Notes: a model not told the origin generated them from the letters alone. A DNA stretch of 64,000 nucleotides from Ochrobactrum chromiisoli (GCF_026241335.1 NZ_JAPHAV010000001.1:806001-870000); one strand, 5' to 3'; positions 45,561 to 55,914 are shown, numbered from the stretch's first letter. Translations and numbers: made by a program.

Positions 45561-46626
45561 GTTTCTGCTTCATAGGCGGCGCGGTGGTTTTACCGCCCCC
45601 TTTTTCCTCTTCGATATTGTATTGGTCATTCTGTGCAATCAAATGCTTTTGAAATATGGAAATATCACTGTATTCACTTATCAGCGAGTTGGTTTTTCGG
45701 GCCTCTTTGGGTGAGATGCTGTAAAGGCTCTTAAATGCTTTGGTAAACTGGCTTGTATTCTGAAAACCACAACGATAGGCGATTTCTTTAAACGAAAGCT
45801 GCTTGCCCTGTATTTCAATCAATAGTTGATAAGCAAGATCAAGCCGTTTGTCTCGAATGATTTTTGCCACGCCGCCATCTGCCTCGAAAGCTCGATAAAG
45901 ATGTGAGCGCGAGACGTGAAAATGCTGCTGGATAGACCTTGGCTTTAGGGCAGAATTGGTAAGGTTATCATCAATATATGCCAGAATCCGATGTCGCATG
46001 GTCAGTTTCATGGCTACGCTGTTTGTTAATTCTTGTTGCGTGCCGTTAATGCAGGAAGCCAAAAGTGTTAGCATTGCCTCTCTGGCAGCCGTTGCTTCGG
46101 TTGCATTGAGCTGTGAACTGATATTGATCATATCCTTCACATAGTTAAACAGTAAAATCGTTGTTGGGGATTGCGCTTTAAGGACGGAACCATCCAACTT
46201 TCTCCATCCGGTGCGCTTTTCCAGCTCATGTTTTGGGATGAGAACTGTGATCCGCCCATCTGTTTCAGTGCTGCTTGATACCACCTGCGATAAATTGAGA
46301 AGAATAATATCACCCGGATGAGCGAAAACCTCTATGCCGTTAAAATTTCCGTGCAGCGTTCCCGCCAGAATGATGTGAAGAATATAATGGTCAAGTCCAT
46401 TATTCGTGATCAGTCTTTCGGCGCATTGATCGCTTTGCTTGTTAAAATTTGTGCTGCCCAACAGCAGCGATTCCATCGTTTTTTCGCGTAAAACTCCGCG
46501 AAAGCCTTTCAAATGAGGGCCGGTGTTTTTAGGCGCCTCATAATTGGCTTTAAATGCATCATCCCCAAACTTATCTCGGCCTTGGGAATACTCCATGTTC
46601 ATCGATAAAAAGAGTTCAATATCCAT
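45553..46626 (-). CDS. AraC family transcriptional regulator
   Basis: 357 residues. N-terminal cupin-like sensor region with HYILHIILAGTLHG and HPGDIILLNLS. C-terminal AraC DNA-binding domain (about residues 215-320), two helix-turn-helix units: PRSIQQHFHVSRSHLYRAF and FKEIAYRCGFQNTSQFTKAFKSLYSISPKEARK. This layout (AraC-binding-like-2) is the feaR/NdvR-like type. Base composition is clearly more AT-rich than its neighbours, and the 320-bp gap upstream is very AT-rich, suggesting acquisition. Target genes unknown. Confidence 0.88.
   Translation of the reverse strand: MDIELFLSMNMEYSQGRDKFGDDAFKANYEAPKNTGPHLKGFRGVLREKTMESLLLGSTNFNKQSDQCAERLITNNGLDHYILHIILAGTLHGNFNGIEVFAHPGDIILLNLSQVVSSSTETDGRITVLIPKHELEKRTGWRKLDGSVLKAQSPTTILLFNYVKDMINISSQLNATEATAAREAMLTLLASCINGTQQELTNSVAMKLTMRHRILAYIDDNLTNSALKPRSIQQHFHVSRSHLYRAFEADGGVAKIIRDKRLDLAYQLLIEIQGKQLSFKEIAYRCGFQNTSQFTKAFKSLYSISPKEARKTNSLISEYSDISIFQKHLIAQNDQYNIEEEKGGGKTTAPPMKQKLI
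45575..45605 (+). terminator. Possible terminator of the DUF2793 gene
   Basis: Short GC-rich inverted repeats (GGCGG 45575-45579 / CCGCC 45593-45597, or GCGGT 45581-45585 / ACCGC 45592-45596) end in a C/T run at 45596-45605. It lies within the 3' coding end of the convergent AraC gene. Stem is short, so the call is tentative. Confidence 0.35.
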
Positions 46627-46850
46627 CTCAATCCCATCTAAACTTAATTAGAACATGTGGATAAGCAAAAATTTAAGATTTCGAAGCAAGTATATGGATG
46701 CTGATTTGAGTATATATAAAAAAGTAAAAGATTCGCTAGTGTGAATAAAATATTTTATATGAAGTATTCGTTCATTCTAAATAATAATATTTTAATTAAC
46801 TTATATTTACGCGCTTAAAATTAAGGTTTATTGATCGTTTTAAATAAAAA
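46627..46850. other. Very AT-rich gap upstream of the AraC gene
   Basis: Long A/T runs with almost no GC between the AraC start and the bet terminator. It must hold the AraC promoter. No ORF, RNA gene or repeat was recognised in it. Such composition is a typical target of xenogeneic silencers or MucR. Confidence 0.5.
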
Positions 46851-46851
46851 A

Positions 46852-46908
46852 TGATCGCATCAAATCAAGCGCCTGCATTTCGGGCTGGGTTTTGTTCTGA
46901 TGCGATCA
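46852..46908 (-). terminator. Terminator of the bet operon
   Basis: 11-bp perfect inverted repeat TGATCGCATCA (46852-46862) / TGATGCGATCA (46898-46908) with a 35-nt loop. Read on the minus strand the second arm is followed by TTTTTTATTT. It lies 38 bp after the betB stop. Confidence 0.65.
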
Positions 46909-46946
46909 AGAAAAGCGACGAAAATATAGAATGCGTCACGTCAGAT

Positions 46947-48410
46947 TTAATAAGGGCTTTCGACCTTGCCCATTTCCACATAGACGGTCTTGATCTGGCT
47001 ATAATGGGTCAATGCTGCAATGCCGTTTTCACGGCCAAAACCCGATTGTTTATAGCCGCCAAAAGGTACTTCGACCGGCGTAAGATTATAGGCATTGATC
47101 CAGCAGGTGCCTGCCTTGATCTGGCCAATCACGCGATGACCGCGGGCGATGTCAGCGGTGAAAACACCTGCCGCCAGGCCAAATTCGCTATTATTGGCAC
47201 GCGCGATCACCTCTTCTTCGTCAGAGAATTCCAGAATACTCATGACTGGACCAAAAATTTCCTCACGCGCAATGGTCATCATGTCGGTAACACCCGTGAA
47301 GACCGTTGGCTCAATAAAATAGCCTTTATCAAAGCCCTGAATTTTTGGAATGCCGCCGCCACAGGCGAGCGTGGCACCTTCGGCTTTGCCCTTTTCAATG
47401 TAGGACAGAACCTTGTCGCGTTGCGCGCCATTGACGAGCGGACCCATCTGGGTTGCTTCATTCAGAGGGTCGCCAATGCGGATTTTGCGGGTGCGCTCAA
47501 CAAGACGTTCGATAAAGACGTCCTGAATGTTTTTATGTACGAAAACACGTGTGCCGTTGGAGCAGACCTGTCCTGTCGAATAGAAATTACCCAGCATCGC
47601 GCCGCCAATGGCACTCTCAATATCGGCGTCATCAAAAACGATGATCGGCGATTTCCCGCCAAGCTCCATCGTGACATGTTTGAGCTGTTCGCCAGCCTGC
47701 GACATGATTTTTTTGCCGGTCGGAACCGAACCAGTCAGCGAAACCTTTGCTGTCAGACGGTGATTGACAAGTGCGGCACCGACATCGCCAAAACCTTGCA
47801 CCACATTGAACAGGCCGTCGGGGAGGCCAGCCTCCTTATAGGCTTCCGCCAGCGCGAGGGCAGAAAGAGGGGTGTTTTCCGATGGCTTGAAGATGAAGGC
47901 ATTGCCCATGGCGAGTGCTGGCGCGGATTTCCATGCGGCGATCTGGATTGGATAATTCCATGCGCCGATCCCAACGCAGATACCGAGCGCTTCGCGACGT
48001 GTATAGGCAAACGAGCCACCAAGCTCCACGAATTCACCATTGAACCCGGAAATGACACCGCCAAAAAACTCCAGTGCATCGGCGGCTGACGCAGCATCCG
48101 CTACCAGTGTTTCCTGTAGCGCTTTGCCGGTATCAAGTGTCTCAAGCTTGGAGAGTTTTTTGTTTTTTTCGCGCAGAATTTCAGCCGTGCGGCGCAAAAT
48201 GCGGCCTCGCTCTACGGGCTTGAGTGCCGCCCATTCGCCCTGCGCTTTCAATGCTGCTGCATAGGCGCTCTCGATGACGTCCGGTGTTGCTGAATAAAGC
48301 TTTGCAATTTCTTCGCCCGTTGCCGGATATATGACTGAAAGCGGCTTGCCAGCTTTATCGTCCACGAATGCACCACCGATGAAATGCGAGGCTTTGGGTT
48401 GAACTTTCAT
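46947..48410 (-). CDS. betB: Betaine aldehyde dehydrogenase
   Basis: 487 residues from ATG 48410 with GAGGAG 6 nt upstream. Oxidises betaine aldehyde to glycine betaine with NAD+. The catalytic Glu is in [14 protein letters not shown] and the catalytic Cys in [16 protein letters not shown]. Last gene of betI-betA-betB, with about 20 bp from betA. Glycine betaine serves as osmoprotectant and as a carbon/nitrogen source in this group. Confidence 0.95.
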   Translation of the reverse strand: MKVQPKASHFIGGAFVDDKAGKPLSVIYPATGEEIAKLYSATPDVIESAYAAALKAQGEWAALKPVERGRILRRTAEILREKNKKLSKLETLDTGKALQETLVADAASAADALEFFGGVISGFNGEFVELGGSFAYTRREALGICVGIGAWNYPIQIAAWKSAPALAMGNAFIFKPSENTPLSALALAEAYKEAGLPDGLFNVVQGFGDVGAALVNHRLTAKVSLTGSVPTGKKIMSQAGEQLKHVTMELGGKSPIIVFDDADIESAIGGAMLGNFYSTGQVCSNGTRVFVHKNIQDVFIERLVERTRKIRIGDPLNEATQMGPLVNGAQRDKVLSYIEKGKAEGATLACGGGIPKIQGFDKGYFIEPTVFTGVTDMMTIAREEIFGPVMSILEFSDEEEVIARANNSEFGLAAGVFTADIARGHRVIGQIKAGTCWINAYNLTPVEVPFGGYKQSGFGRENGIAALTHYSQIKTVYVEMGKVESPY

Positions 48411-48430
48411 ACTATTCTCCTCGAAGTTCA

Positions 48431-50080
48431 TTAGCGATCAGATATTTCCCAGCGCGGGTTAATCCATGGCTCTTGGTTGGACCTTGCCAAAGGCGTGCGA
48501 CCCAGAATGTGATCTGCCGCTTTTTCGCCGGTCATGATCGACGGGCCGTTGAGATTGCCGTTGGTTATACGCGGGAAAATGGACGAATCCGCGACCCGTA
48601 ATCCCTCAACGCCAATAACCCGGCATTCAGGATCAACCACGGCCATTGGATCGTCAACTGATCCCATTTTGCAGGTTCCGCAAGGGTGAAATGCACTTTC
48701 CACATGCTCGCGAATGAAATTGTCGATCTCATCATCCGATTGAACATGCGCGCCGGGTTGGATTTCTGCACCACGATAGGATGCAAACGCATCCTGCCCA
48801 AAAATCTCTCGGGTTAACCGCACGCAATGACGGAAATCGGCCCAGTCATCCTCGTGCGACATATAATTGAACTGAATGCGTGGCTTTTCGCGTGGATTGG
48901 CAGAGCGAAGCGTCACACTACCACGCGATTTTGAGCGCATTGGTCCGACATGTGCCTGAAAGCCATGGGATTCTGCTGCTGCCTTGCCGTCATAGCGGAT
49001 AGCGACCGGCAGGAAGTGATATTGAATATCCGGATATTCGACACCCGCTTTCGAACGCACAAAGGCGGCAGATTCAAAGTGGTTTGTCGCGCCGTCACCA
49101 GTTTTGAAGAACAGCCATTGTGCCCCGATCATGGCTTTGGAAAACAGGTTGAGTTTCGAGTAGAGCGTGATCGGCTGCGTGCATTCCTGCTGGATATAGA
49201 CTTCCAGATGATCCTGCAGGTTTTGGCCAACACCGGGCCGGTCAGCCAGCACTTCAATGCCGTGTTCTTTAAGCTGCGCAGCTGGGCCAATGCCCGAAAG
49301 CATCAGCAGCTTAGGCGAATTAATAGACGATGCGGCGATGATGACTTCGCGCCGCGCGCGGATGGTCGAGAAGCTTCGGCCTGCTTCGATCTCAACACCC
49401 ACGGCGCGCTTGCCTTCCATCACGATTTTGCGCGCCAGTCCTTTGACGAGCTTTACATTAGGGCGTTTGAGCGCAGGTTTGAGATAGGCATTTGCAGCAG
49501 ACCAGCGACGTCCATTATGAATCGTCTGCTCCATCGGACCGAAGCCTTCTTGCTTCTCGCCATTATAATCGTCTGTGACTTCAAAGCCTGCCTGTTTTCC
49601 TGCATCAACAAAGGCCTTAAACAGCGGGTTGTCGCGACGTCCACGCTGAATATGCAACGGGCCATGGGTGCCGCGCCAGCCTTCCTGCCCACCGTGGGAG
49701 TTTTCCATCCGTTTGAAGTAAGGCAGTACGTCCGCAAAGGACCAGCCGCGTGCGCCGCTTTCCGACCAATGATCATAATCGCGTGCATGGCCGCGCACAT
49801 AGACCATACCGTTGATGGATGATGAGCCGCCGACCACCTTACCACGTGGTGTCACCAGACGACGCCCACCGATATGTGGCTCAGCTTCTGTTGAAAAGCC
49901 CCAGTCATAGGTTTCCATATTCATGGGGAAGGAGAGGGCGGCAGGCATCTGGATCAGCGGACCAATGTCCGGGCCACCGAACTCGATGACGATGACCGAA
50001 TGCTGGCCGTCTTCCGACAGGCGATAGGCAAGGGCCGAGCCAGCGGAACCTGAGCCGATGATAACGAAATCCGCTTCCAT
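48431..50080 (-). CDS. betA: Choline dehydrogenase
   Basis: 549-residue GMC flavoprotein that oxidises choline to betaine aldehyde at the membrane. FAD-binding motif [17 protein letters not shown] at the N-terminus; GMC signatures [24 protein letters not shown] and [19 protein letters not shown]-terminal [10 protein letters not shown] with the active-site histidine and later asparagine ([10 protein letters not shown]). GGAGA precedes the ATG. Gap of 2 bp to betI. Confidence 0.95.
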   Translation of the reverse strand: MEADFVIIGSGSAGSALAYRLSEDGQHSVIVIEFGGPDIGPLIQMPAALSFPMNMETYDWGFSTEAEPHIGGRRLVTPRGKVVGGSSSINGMVYVRGHARDYDHWSESGARGWSFADVLPYFKRMENSHGGQEGWRGTHGPLHIQRGRRDNPLFKAFVDAGKQAGFEVTDDYNGEKQEGFGPMEQTIHNGRRWSAANAYLKPALKRPNVKLVKGLARKIVMEGKRAVGVEIEAGRSFSTIRARREVIIAASSINSPKLLMLSGIGPAAQLKEHGIEVLADRPGVGQNLQDHLEVYIQQECTQPITLYSKLNLFSKAMIGAQWLFFKTGDGATNHFESAAFVRSKAGVEYPDIQYHFLPVAIRYDGKAAAESHGFQAHVGPMRSKSRGSVTLRSANPREKPRIQFNYMSHEDDWADFRHCVRLTREIFGQDAFASYRGAEIQPGAHVQSDDEIDNFIREHVESAFHPCGTCKMGSVDDPMAVVDPECRVIGVEGLRVADSSIFPRITNGNLNGPSIMTGEKAADHILGRTPLARSNQEPWINPRWEISDR

Positions 50081-50082
50081 TT

Positions 50083-50667
50083 TTATTTCTCCGCCGCAAG
50101 CTGAACAGCGATGTAATCTTCGACAAGCGCAATCGCTGAATCTGCATTGGGCGCATCGGCGCCGAGGGCGTGGCGGATATAAAGCCCATCGATCAGTGCA
50201 CCGGCACCTTCCGCAATACGGTTTGCACGCTCGCGGCTGGTGAGTTGCTCCAGCGCGAAGACAAAATTGGAATGCAGGCGGCGCGCATAGATGCGCAAAA
50301 GCCGTCTTGTGTCTTCGGACTGCTGCGCATGGACGTAGAAAGTCAGCCAGGCTGCAATGGTCTCCTGCGCAAACTGTGACGCCGAAAAATTGACGGCAAT
50401 GATTGCTGCTAAACGCTGATGCGGGGTTTCCGCAAGTTTCACAGCCGCATTCAGATCGCTACCCAGCTCACGCAGCAAATGGCGCATGGTGGCGAGAATA
50501 AGCTTGTCCTTGCCGCCAAAATAATGATGCGCGAGCGCAGGCGAAACGCCGGCTTCATGCGCAATCTGCGCAACCGTCACGTCCAGCGAACCACGCTGGC
50601 CGATTGTACGAATGGCAGCGTCGATCAGTTCGCGCCGCCGTAAAGGCTCCATCCCGATTTTGGGCAT
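50083..50667 (-). CDS. betI: TetR-family choline-responsive repressor BetI
   Basis: 194 residues from ATG 50667 ([17 protein letters not shown], the BetI N-terminus). HTH at [29 protein letters not shown]. In E. coli BetI represses the bet genes until choline is present. The frame is open 98 codons further upstream but those residues run through the operator and overlap the next gene. An 8-bp dyad lies 43 bp upstream of the start. First gene of the operon. Confidence 0.94.
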   Translation of the reverse strand: MPKIGMEPLRRRELIDAAIRTIGQRGSLDVTVAQIAHEAGVSPALAHHYFGGKDKLILATMRHLLRELGSDLNAAVKLAETPHQRLAAIIAVNFSASQFAQETIAAWLTFYVHAQQSEDTRRLLRIYARRLHSNFVFALEQLTSRERANRIAEGAGALIDGLYIRHALGADAPNADSAIALVEDYIAVQLAAEK

Positions 50668-50710
50668 AATCGTCATCCGGGTTGAGGGTGAGTTTGAATG
50701 CATTTTATAT

Positions 50711-50730
50711 TTGATTGACTGATCAATCAA
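50711..50730. promoter_or_regulatory. Candidate BetI operator
   Basis: Inverted repeat TTGATTGA (50711-50718) / TCAATCAA (50723-50730) with a 4-nt centre CTGA, between betI and the divergent GreB-like gene. BetI sites in other bacteria contain similar TTGATTG-type arms, so this is a strong candidate for autoregulation. Confidence 0.7.
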
Positions 50731-50829
50731 TAAAAACTCTTGATGCAGAAAAATGCGAATTAATTTCGCCGCGTATGAGGCCAAATCTGTGGGCTTGCGG
50801 GAAATAGTGGCTCTGGATACATTCAGACG

Positions 50830-51297
50830 ATGAGCAGAGCTTTCACCAAAGAACAGGATGACGCGCCGACGGATCTCGGCGAACGTCCCATTAGTCCGCA
50901 TCGCAATCTCGTCACGGCCAATGGCCTGAAGATGATTGAAGACGAGCTTGCGCGTCTTCATCGCGAACTGGCAGAGGCGAATATTGCAGGAGAGCGTTCG
51001 GCAATTGCCCGTCTTTCGCGTGATCTCCGCTACTGGACGTCACGTCGCGAAACAGCAGAACTATCCGTGCCCGAGCCGGATAGCGATGTTGTGCGCTTTG
51101 GCATGACGGTGGAGCTGGAAAACCTCGATGATGGTGGCACGCGGGTATGGACCATTGTTGGCGAAGACGAGGCCGACCCAGCCAGCGGCAAAATTTCCCA
51201 CGTTTCGCCTGTGGCCATCATGCTTTTTGGCAAGCCGGTGGGCGATGTTTTGAAGATCAATGGCAAGGACTGGGAGATTCTGGCTTTCAAGATATGA
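50830..51297 (+). CDS. GreA/GreB family transcription elongation factor
   Basis: 155 residues. The N-terminal coiled coil has [21 protein letters not shown] and the C-terminal domain has [42 protein letters not shown], close to GreB. The acidic tip residues of the coiled coil are not the usual DD/EE pair seen in cleavage factors, so activity on backtracked RNA polymerase is uncertain. Divergent from betI. Confidence 0.85.
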   Translation: MSRAFTKEQDDAPTDLGERPISPHRNLVTANGLKMIEDELARLHRELAEANIAGERSAIARLSRDLRYWTSRRETAELSVPEPDSDVVRFGMTVELENLDDGGTRVWTIVGEDEADPASGKISHVSPVAIMLFGKPVGDVLKINGKDWEILAFKI

Positions 51298-51298
51298 T

Positions 51299-52294
51299 TT
51301 ACAGCCACCCTTTTCGGCGGAAATAGAACAGCGGCAGAAGCGCTGAGGCCACCATCAGGCCCAGCGCTATCGGATAGCCCCATTGCGAATGCAGCTCCGG
51401 CATGAACGAGAAGTTCATACCGTAGATGGATGCGACAAGTGTCGGCGGCATGAAGCCCACGGCTGCAACTGAGAAAATCTTGATGATTGCGTTTTGCTCG
51501 ACAGAGATTAGACCGACAATCGTATCAAGCAGGAACGTAACTTTATTGGATAGAAAATCCACGTAAGCGACGAGCGACTGTGTATCGCGCTCCAGCGATT
51601 TGATCCAGGAACGTGTGTCTTTTTTGGTCGCAACAGGGCTGTTGATCGCAGACAGATAGACAAGCATGCGACTGACGCCAGCAAGACTTTCCCGCATTCG
51701 CGATAGAAACGTACCCTGTCCGCCGATCTGCGTGAGAATATTCCGGAAATCCTCTGTCGTCATTGGCCGCGCCTTTGGTTGGCGGCGATAGATCGAATGT
51801 GAGGCTGCATCAATTTTGCCAGCAACACTTTCCAGTATATCCGCCAGACGGTTAGTGGTTGCCTCAATAATGCCAAGCATGATCGAAAGACCGGAGCATT
51901 TGGCGTTCGGGATCAGACCATTTCCGGGTTTGGTCGCGCGGTTGATATAAATGCTGACTGATTTGGGATCGGCATAGCGCACAGTGACCAGTCTTTGCCC
52001 GTAAAGGACGAATGTAACGGGTGCGAGCTCACGGTGATCCAGATCGACCGCATGAAGGATCGGCACCGTCAGATACTGCGCGCCATTTTCCATGTAGAAT
52101 CGGCTCGATTCTTCAATTTCCGTCATGTCTTCGCGGGTAGGAATCGAGATGCCGGTCCATGCTTCAACGACGTGATCTTCATTGACGCCCGGTGCGAGCA
52201 GATCAATCCAGATAATATTATCAGGCAAAGGCGTGCCGGGCTCTACCTCGACACGTTCAAGATGATCTCCATTAAGGCAGTAAAGATTGATCAT
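51299..52294 (-). CDS. corA: CorA family magnesium/cobalt transporter
   Basis: 331 residues from ATG 52294 (MINLYCLNGD). Large cytoplasmic N-domain, long stalk helix, two C-terminal helices; the selectivity motif GMN is present as YGMNFSFMPEL. It forms a pentameric Mg2+ channel. A GTG at 52333 would add 13 residues. Convergent with the GreB-like gene (1-bp gap). Confidence 0.92.
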   Translation of the reverse strand: MINLYCLNGDHLERVEVEPGTPLPDNIIWIDLLAPGVNEDHVVEAWTGISIPTREDMTEIEESSRFYMENGAQYLTVPILHAVDLDHRELAPVTFVLYGQRLVTVRYADPKSVSIYINRATKPGNGLIPNAKCSGLSIMLGIIEATTNRLADILESVAGKIDAASHSIYRRQPKARPMTTEDFRNILTQIGGQGTFLSRMRESLAGVSRMLVYLSAINSPVATKKDTRSWIKSLERDTQSLVAYVDFLSNKVTFLLDTIVGLISVEQNAIIKIFSVAAVGFMPPTLVASIYGMNFSFMPELHSQWGYPIALGLMVASALLPLFYFRRKGWL

Positions 52295-52453
52295 GCGGCA
52301 CCCGATTGCGAAGTCTGAAATTTTACCCGCCACATTGCGTTAAAAATGTTAACGGAATGCGGCAAGCAGCTTCATAGCGGTATTTATCACAATGTTTAAG
52401 CTATTGCTCCAGGTGTACGATGTAGTACACCGCTGTCTTGTGATGAGATTGAA

Positions 52454-53740
52454 ATGAAAGGTGCTGGCGATATGAGCCACACAAACCCTGCGGCTGAGGC
52501 CTCACTGGTTGATGCTGAAACAGACAGCGTGCCGCAACCGCCTGAGCCGGAAAAGCAAAGCAAAGCGCTGCGTATCCTTCTTGGCCTGAGCCTTGTTCTG
52601 ATCGCGGCAAACCTGCGGCCTGTTTTCTCCAGCGTGTCCGTGCTGTTGCCTGAAATCATCGACGCAACTGGTATGTCGGGTGTGGCGGCAGGTGTTTTGA
52701 CGACCTTGCCGGTGGTTTGTCTCGGGGTTTTCGCGCCTTTTGCGCCGCGCCTTGCGCAGCGCTTCGGTGCTGAAAAAGTTCTGTTGTTTGTGCTTGTCGC
52801 TTTGACGATTGGTACGGCGATACGCGGCATCGGAAATTCAGCATCACTTTACATAGGCGCGACACTTGCAGGCGCCGCAATTGCTACGGGCAATGTGTTG
52901 CTGCCGGGCGTGGTGAAACGCGATTTCCCAAAAACCGCAGCTATCATGACCGGGCTTTATACAATGGCGCTTTGTGGCGGCGCGGCAGCAGCGGCCGGTT
53001 TCACCATTCCGATTGAGCATATGCTGGGTGGTTCTTGGAACCTGGCTCTGGCCTTCTGGGCTTTGCCGGCAGCGCTTGTTTTGGCACTTTGGTTGCCACA
53101 AGCCTTGCGCGCAAAACACAATGTCGCACATTCTGGCTTTAAGGTTATGGGCTTGTGGAAAGACAAGCTTGCATGGCAAGTCACGCTGTTCATGGGGCTT
53201 CAGTCTTCTATGGCCTATGTGGTTTTTGGCTGGCTCGCACCGATTTTGCGTGAACAGGGACTGAGCGCAACCGCAGCCGGAGGGCTGGTTTCATTCTCCA
53301 TTATGGTGCAGGTCATCACCTGTCTGGCAATCCCGTCGATTGCGGTGAGGCAGAAAAGCCAAAGCCTGCTCAATGTTGTGCTTTGCATGAGCGCAGCACT
53401 CCCGCTGATTGGCTTTCTTTATCTGCCGCAATGGAGTTTCTGGTTGCTTGCGATCATTCAGGGCTTCGGGCAGGGCGGTCTTATCGCTGCGGCCATGATG
53501 GTGATTGTCTTGCGTTCGCCGGATTCGCATACGGCGGCGCATCTTTCCGGTATGGCGCAATGCATTGGTTATACACTGGCTTCCGTCGGACCGCTGGTGG
53601 TTGGACTGATTCACAGTGCGACGGGTAGTTTTGCGGCCTGCGGCCTCTTTTTTGCTTTGATTGGCCTTGGCGCTGCGATTAATGGCTGGGGCGCAGGCCG
53701 GTCAAAACATGTCGGCGTAAAAGTCATACAAAAAAAATAA
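52454..53740 (+). CDS. MFS transporter, CynX/NimT family
   Basis: 428 residues, about twelve helices. The signature LIAANLRPVFSSVSVLLPEI follows a polar N-terminus. The family includes cyanate permease CynX and 2-nitroimidazole exporter NimT; no cyanase gene is adjacent. The start could be ATG 52472 (MSHTNP). Ends before a short hairpin. Confidence 0.87.
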   Translation: MKGAGDMSHTNPAAEASLVDAETDSVPQPPEPEKQSKALRILLGLSLVLIAANLRPVFSSVSVLLPEIIDATGMSGVAAGVLTTLPVVCLGVFAPFAPRLAQRFGAEKVLLFVLVALTIGTAIRGIGNSASLYIGATLAGAAIATGNVLLPGVVKRDFPKTAAIMTGLYTMALCGGAAAAAGFTIPIEHMLGGSWNLALAFWALPAALVLALWLPQALRAKHNVAHSGFKVMGLWKDKLAWQVTLFMGLQSSMAYVVFGWLAPILREQGLSATAAGGLVSFSIMVQVITCLAIPSIAVRQKSQSLLNVVLCMSAALPLIGFLYLPQWSFWLLAIIQGFGQGGLIAAAMMVIVLRSPDSHTAAHLSGMAQCIGYTLASVGPLVVGLIHSATGSFAACGLFFALIGLGAAINGWGAGRSKHVGVKVIQKK

Positions 53741-53744
53741 AAAA

Positions 53745-53769
53745 GTCCCGGAAGACCGGGACCTTTGTT
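53745..53769. terminator. Terminator between CynX-type gene and a small ORF
   Basis: 7-bp stem GTCCCGG / CCGGGAC with AAGA loop, A-rich before and T-rich after, between convergent genes. Confidence 0.8.
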
Positions 53770-53782
53770 TTACAATAAGAGC

Positions 53783-54145
53783 TTATATGAACTGTCCGAG
53801 ACCCGGAATTGCACCGATCACGGCGTCTACAGGTTCATCGCCAGCCTTTTCTTTTGCAAAGCGAATGGTTTCTTTGGCAACGCCAGAGATTTCACCCATG
53901 CCGAGGCCAGCACCCATGAGTTGCGAGCCGAGGCCCATAACACCACCCATCAGGCCGGACAGGAGTCCGCCGCCCTTAACCTGCGAAATGGCTTCTTCCG
54001 CGCCGGGGAAAGCTGCGATCAGCTGCTGAACCTTGTCGGCTGGACCTTCCTTTTGCAGAAATGCCAAAATCATACCAACGGCTTTCTCCGCCGTTGCCGC
54101 ATCAATGCCAACATTGGAGGTGATGCGTGCAATCAGTTCATCCAT
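53783..54145 (-). CDS. Small glycine-rich DUF2267/DUF2780-like protein
   Basis: 120 residues. Starts with a helical segment MDELIARITSNVGIDAATAEKAVGMILAFLQ typical of DUF2267-like proteins, then a Gly-rich hydrophobic stretch (GGGLLSGLMGGVMGLGSQLMGAGLGMG), then KETIRFAKEKAGDEPVDAVIGAIPGL. Function unknown. The 206-bp gap upstream contains no other feature that I recognise. Confidence 0.72.
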   Translation of the reverse strand: MDELIARITSNVGIDAATAEKAVGMILAFLQKEGPADKVQQLIAAFPGAEEAISQVKGGGLLSGLMGGVMGLGSQLMGAGLGMGEISGVAKETIRFAKEKAGDEPVDAVIGAIPGLGQFI

Positions 54146-54351
54146 AGAAAGTCTCCCAAAATCTTACGTTTACGTAATATGCATTGTCATCGGGACTTTG
54201 CAAGCTTTCATGGCTTAAAATAATTCTGTTTTTAAAAACTTAGCGCCGTGAAATTAAACAGCAAAGCAGAAAATCCGCTTAATCATTGTTGCAGCGCGAT
54301 GGTGCTTGTATAACCTGATGTCAGTAGATCTTTTACGGAGCGACCTGCCTG

Positions 54352-55869
54352 ATGACTGTCGACGATGCCATTTTCCTTGGTGCAAGCCGCAAACCAGATG
54401 ATTCTTATCAGCAGCCCGAATATCTGGCGCTGAAATATGGTAACAGGCACGGCCTTGTTACGGGGGCGACGGGTACGGGTAAAACGGTTACGTTGCAGGT
54501 TTTGGCCGAAAGTTTTTCGGCGGCAGGCGTTCCAGTTTTCTGTGCGGATATCAAGGGTGATTTGTCCGGCATTGCCGCGAAGGGCGTGCTCAATGATAAT
54601 TTGAGCAAACGCGCCGAAGAAGTTAAGCTTGATCCATATGAAATGCGGGCATCGCCGGTCATTTTCTGGGATATATTTGGTGAGCAGGGCCATCCGGTCC
54701 GTGCGACGATTTCCGAAATGGGGCCGCTGCTGCTCTCACGGCTGATGAACCTGACCGACGCGCAGGAAGGCGTTTTGAACGTCGCTTTCCGTTTGGCCGA
54801 TGAAGAAGGTCTGCTGCTGCTCGATCTGAAAGATTTGCAGGCAATTCTTACAGAAATGGCTGAGCGTTCAGCGGAGCTTTCGGCCAAATATGGCAATGTC
54901 AACAAAGCCTCCGTTGGTGCGATCCAGCGTTCGTTGCTGGTGCTTGACCAGCAGGGCGGCTCAAAATTCTTTGGCGAACCAGCGCTGCGAATCGCGGATT
55001 TGATGCGCACCACGACAGATGGTCGTGGCGTTGTCAGTGTGCTTGCGGCGGATAAGCTGATGATGAGCCCGCGTCTATATTCGACGTTTCTGCTTTGGCT
55101 CATGTCGGAATTGTTCGAGGAGCTCCCGGAAGTGGGGGATCCCGATAAACCAAGGCTCGTCTTCTTCTTTGATGAAGCGCATTTGCTGTTTGATGAAGCG
55201 CCGAAGGCACTTGTCGATCGCGTGGAGCAGGTGGTGCGCCTCATTCGCTCGAAAGGCGTCGGCGTTTATTTCGTAACACAGAACCCGCTTGATGTGCCGG
55301 AAACGGTGCTCGCGCAGCTTGGTAATCGTGTGCAGCACGCGCTTCGTGCTTATACACCGCGCGAAACCAATGCTGTGAAGACCGCTGCGGATACATTCCG
55401 TCCAAACCCAGATTTCAAGACGTTTGAGGCGATTACCAATCTCGCAACGGGTGAAGCGCTTGTTTCGACCTTGCAGGCGAAGGGTGTGCCCTCAATGGTA
55501 CAGCGCACATTGATCCGCCCGCCAGCTTCGCAGATTGGCCCATTAACGCCTGAAGCGCGCGCCCGGATCATCGCGGCAAGCCCGGTTGCCGGTCAATATG
55601 ATCAGGCTGTCGATCGCGATTCCGCCTTTGAAATGCTGGCGCGAAAAGCGCAGGCCGCAGCAGACGCGCAGCAGAAGGCCAAGCAGGAGGAATCCGGTGA
55701 AGGTGGCGGTCTTCTCGGCGAAATTATGGGAACCGCATTTGGGACGGGTGGTCGCCGGTCGGGTCGTCAGACGGTCGCTGAAACGGCTATGAAGTCCGTG
55801 GTACGTTCCGTGAGCACATCGCTTGGCCGCGCATTGGTGCGTGGCATTTTGGGCAGTTTTAAACGCTAA
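54352..55869 (+). CDS. HerA-like ATPase, DUF853 family (YjgR-like)
   Basis: 505 residues. Walker A GATGTGKTVTLQ near residue 42, Walker B LVFFFDEAHLLF near residue 265, and VYFVTQNPLDVPETVLAQLGNRVQHALRAYTP as sensor region, all typical of the FtsK/HerA superfamily DUF853. The tail is Gln/Gly rich. The role is unknown; no nuclease partner such as NurA is next to it. Confidence 0.88.
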   Translation: MTVDDAIFLGASRKPDDSYQQPEYLALKYGNRHGLVTGATGTGKTVTLQVLAESFSAAGVPVFCADIKGDLSGIAAKGVLNDNLSKRAEEVKLDPYEMRASPVIFWDIFGEQGHPVRATISEMGPLLLSRLMNLTDAQEGVLNVAFRLADEEGLLLLDLKDLQAILTEMAERSAELSAKYGNVNKASVGAIQRSLLVLDQQGGSKFFGEPALRIADLMRTTTDGRGVVSVLAADKLMMSPRLYSTFLLWLMSELFEELPEVGDPDKPRLVFFFDEAHLLFDEAPKALVDRVEQVVRLIRSKGVGVYFVTQNPLDVPETVLAQLGNRVQHALRAYTPRETNAVKTAADTFRPNPDFKTFEAITNLATGEALVSTLQAKGVPSMVQRTLIRPPASQIGPLTPEARARIIAASPVAGQYDQAVDRDSAFEMLARKAQAAADAQQKAKQEESGEGGGLLGEIMGTAFGTGGRRSGRQTVAETAMKSVVRSVSTSLGRALVRGILGSFKR

Positions 55870-55882
55870 ACGCTGGTGAAGT

Positions 55883-55914
55883 AAAAAAGCCCGGAGAAAA
55901 CTCCGGGCTTTTTT
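55883..55914. terminator. Bidirectional terminator
   Basis: 14-bp perfect stem AAAAAAGCCCGGAG / CTCCGGGCTTTTTT with AAAA loop between the convergent HerA and L,D-transpeptidase genes. Confidence 0.93.

Noticed and set aside
44724-46626. DUF2793 gene as part of a prophage
   Set aside because: No integrase, terminase, capsid or attachment site nearby; only a single phage-type domain.
46851-48089. 412-codon open frame on + strand opposite betB
   Set aside because: Shadow of the betaine aldehyde dehydrogenase; its start lies in the bet terminator.
48950-49822. 290-codon open frame on + strand opposite betA
   Set aside because: Shadow of the GMC oxidoreductase, no domain visible.
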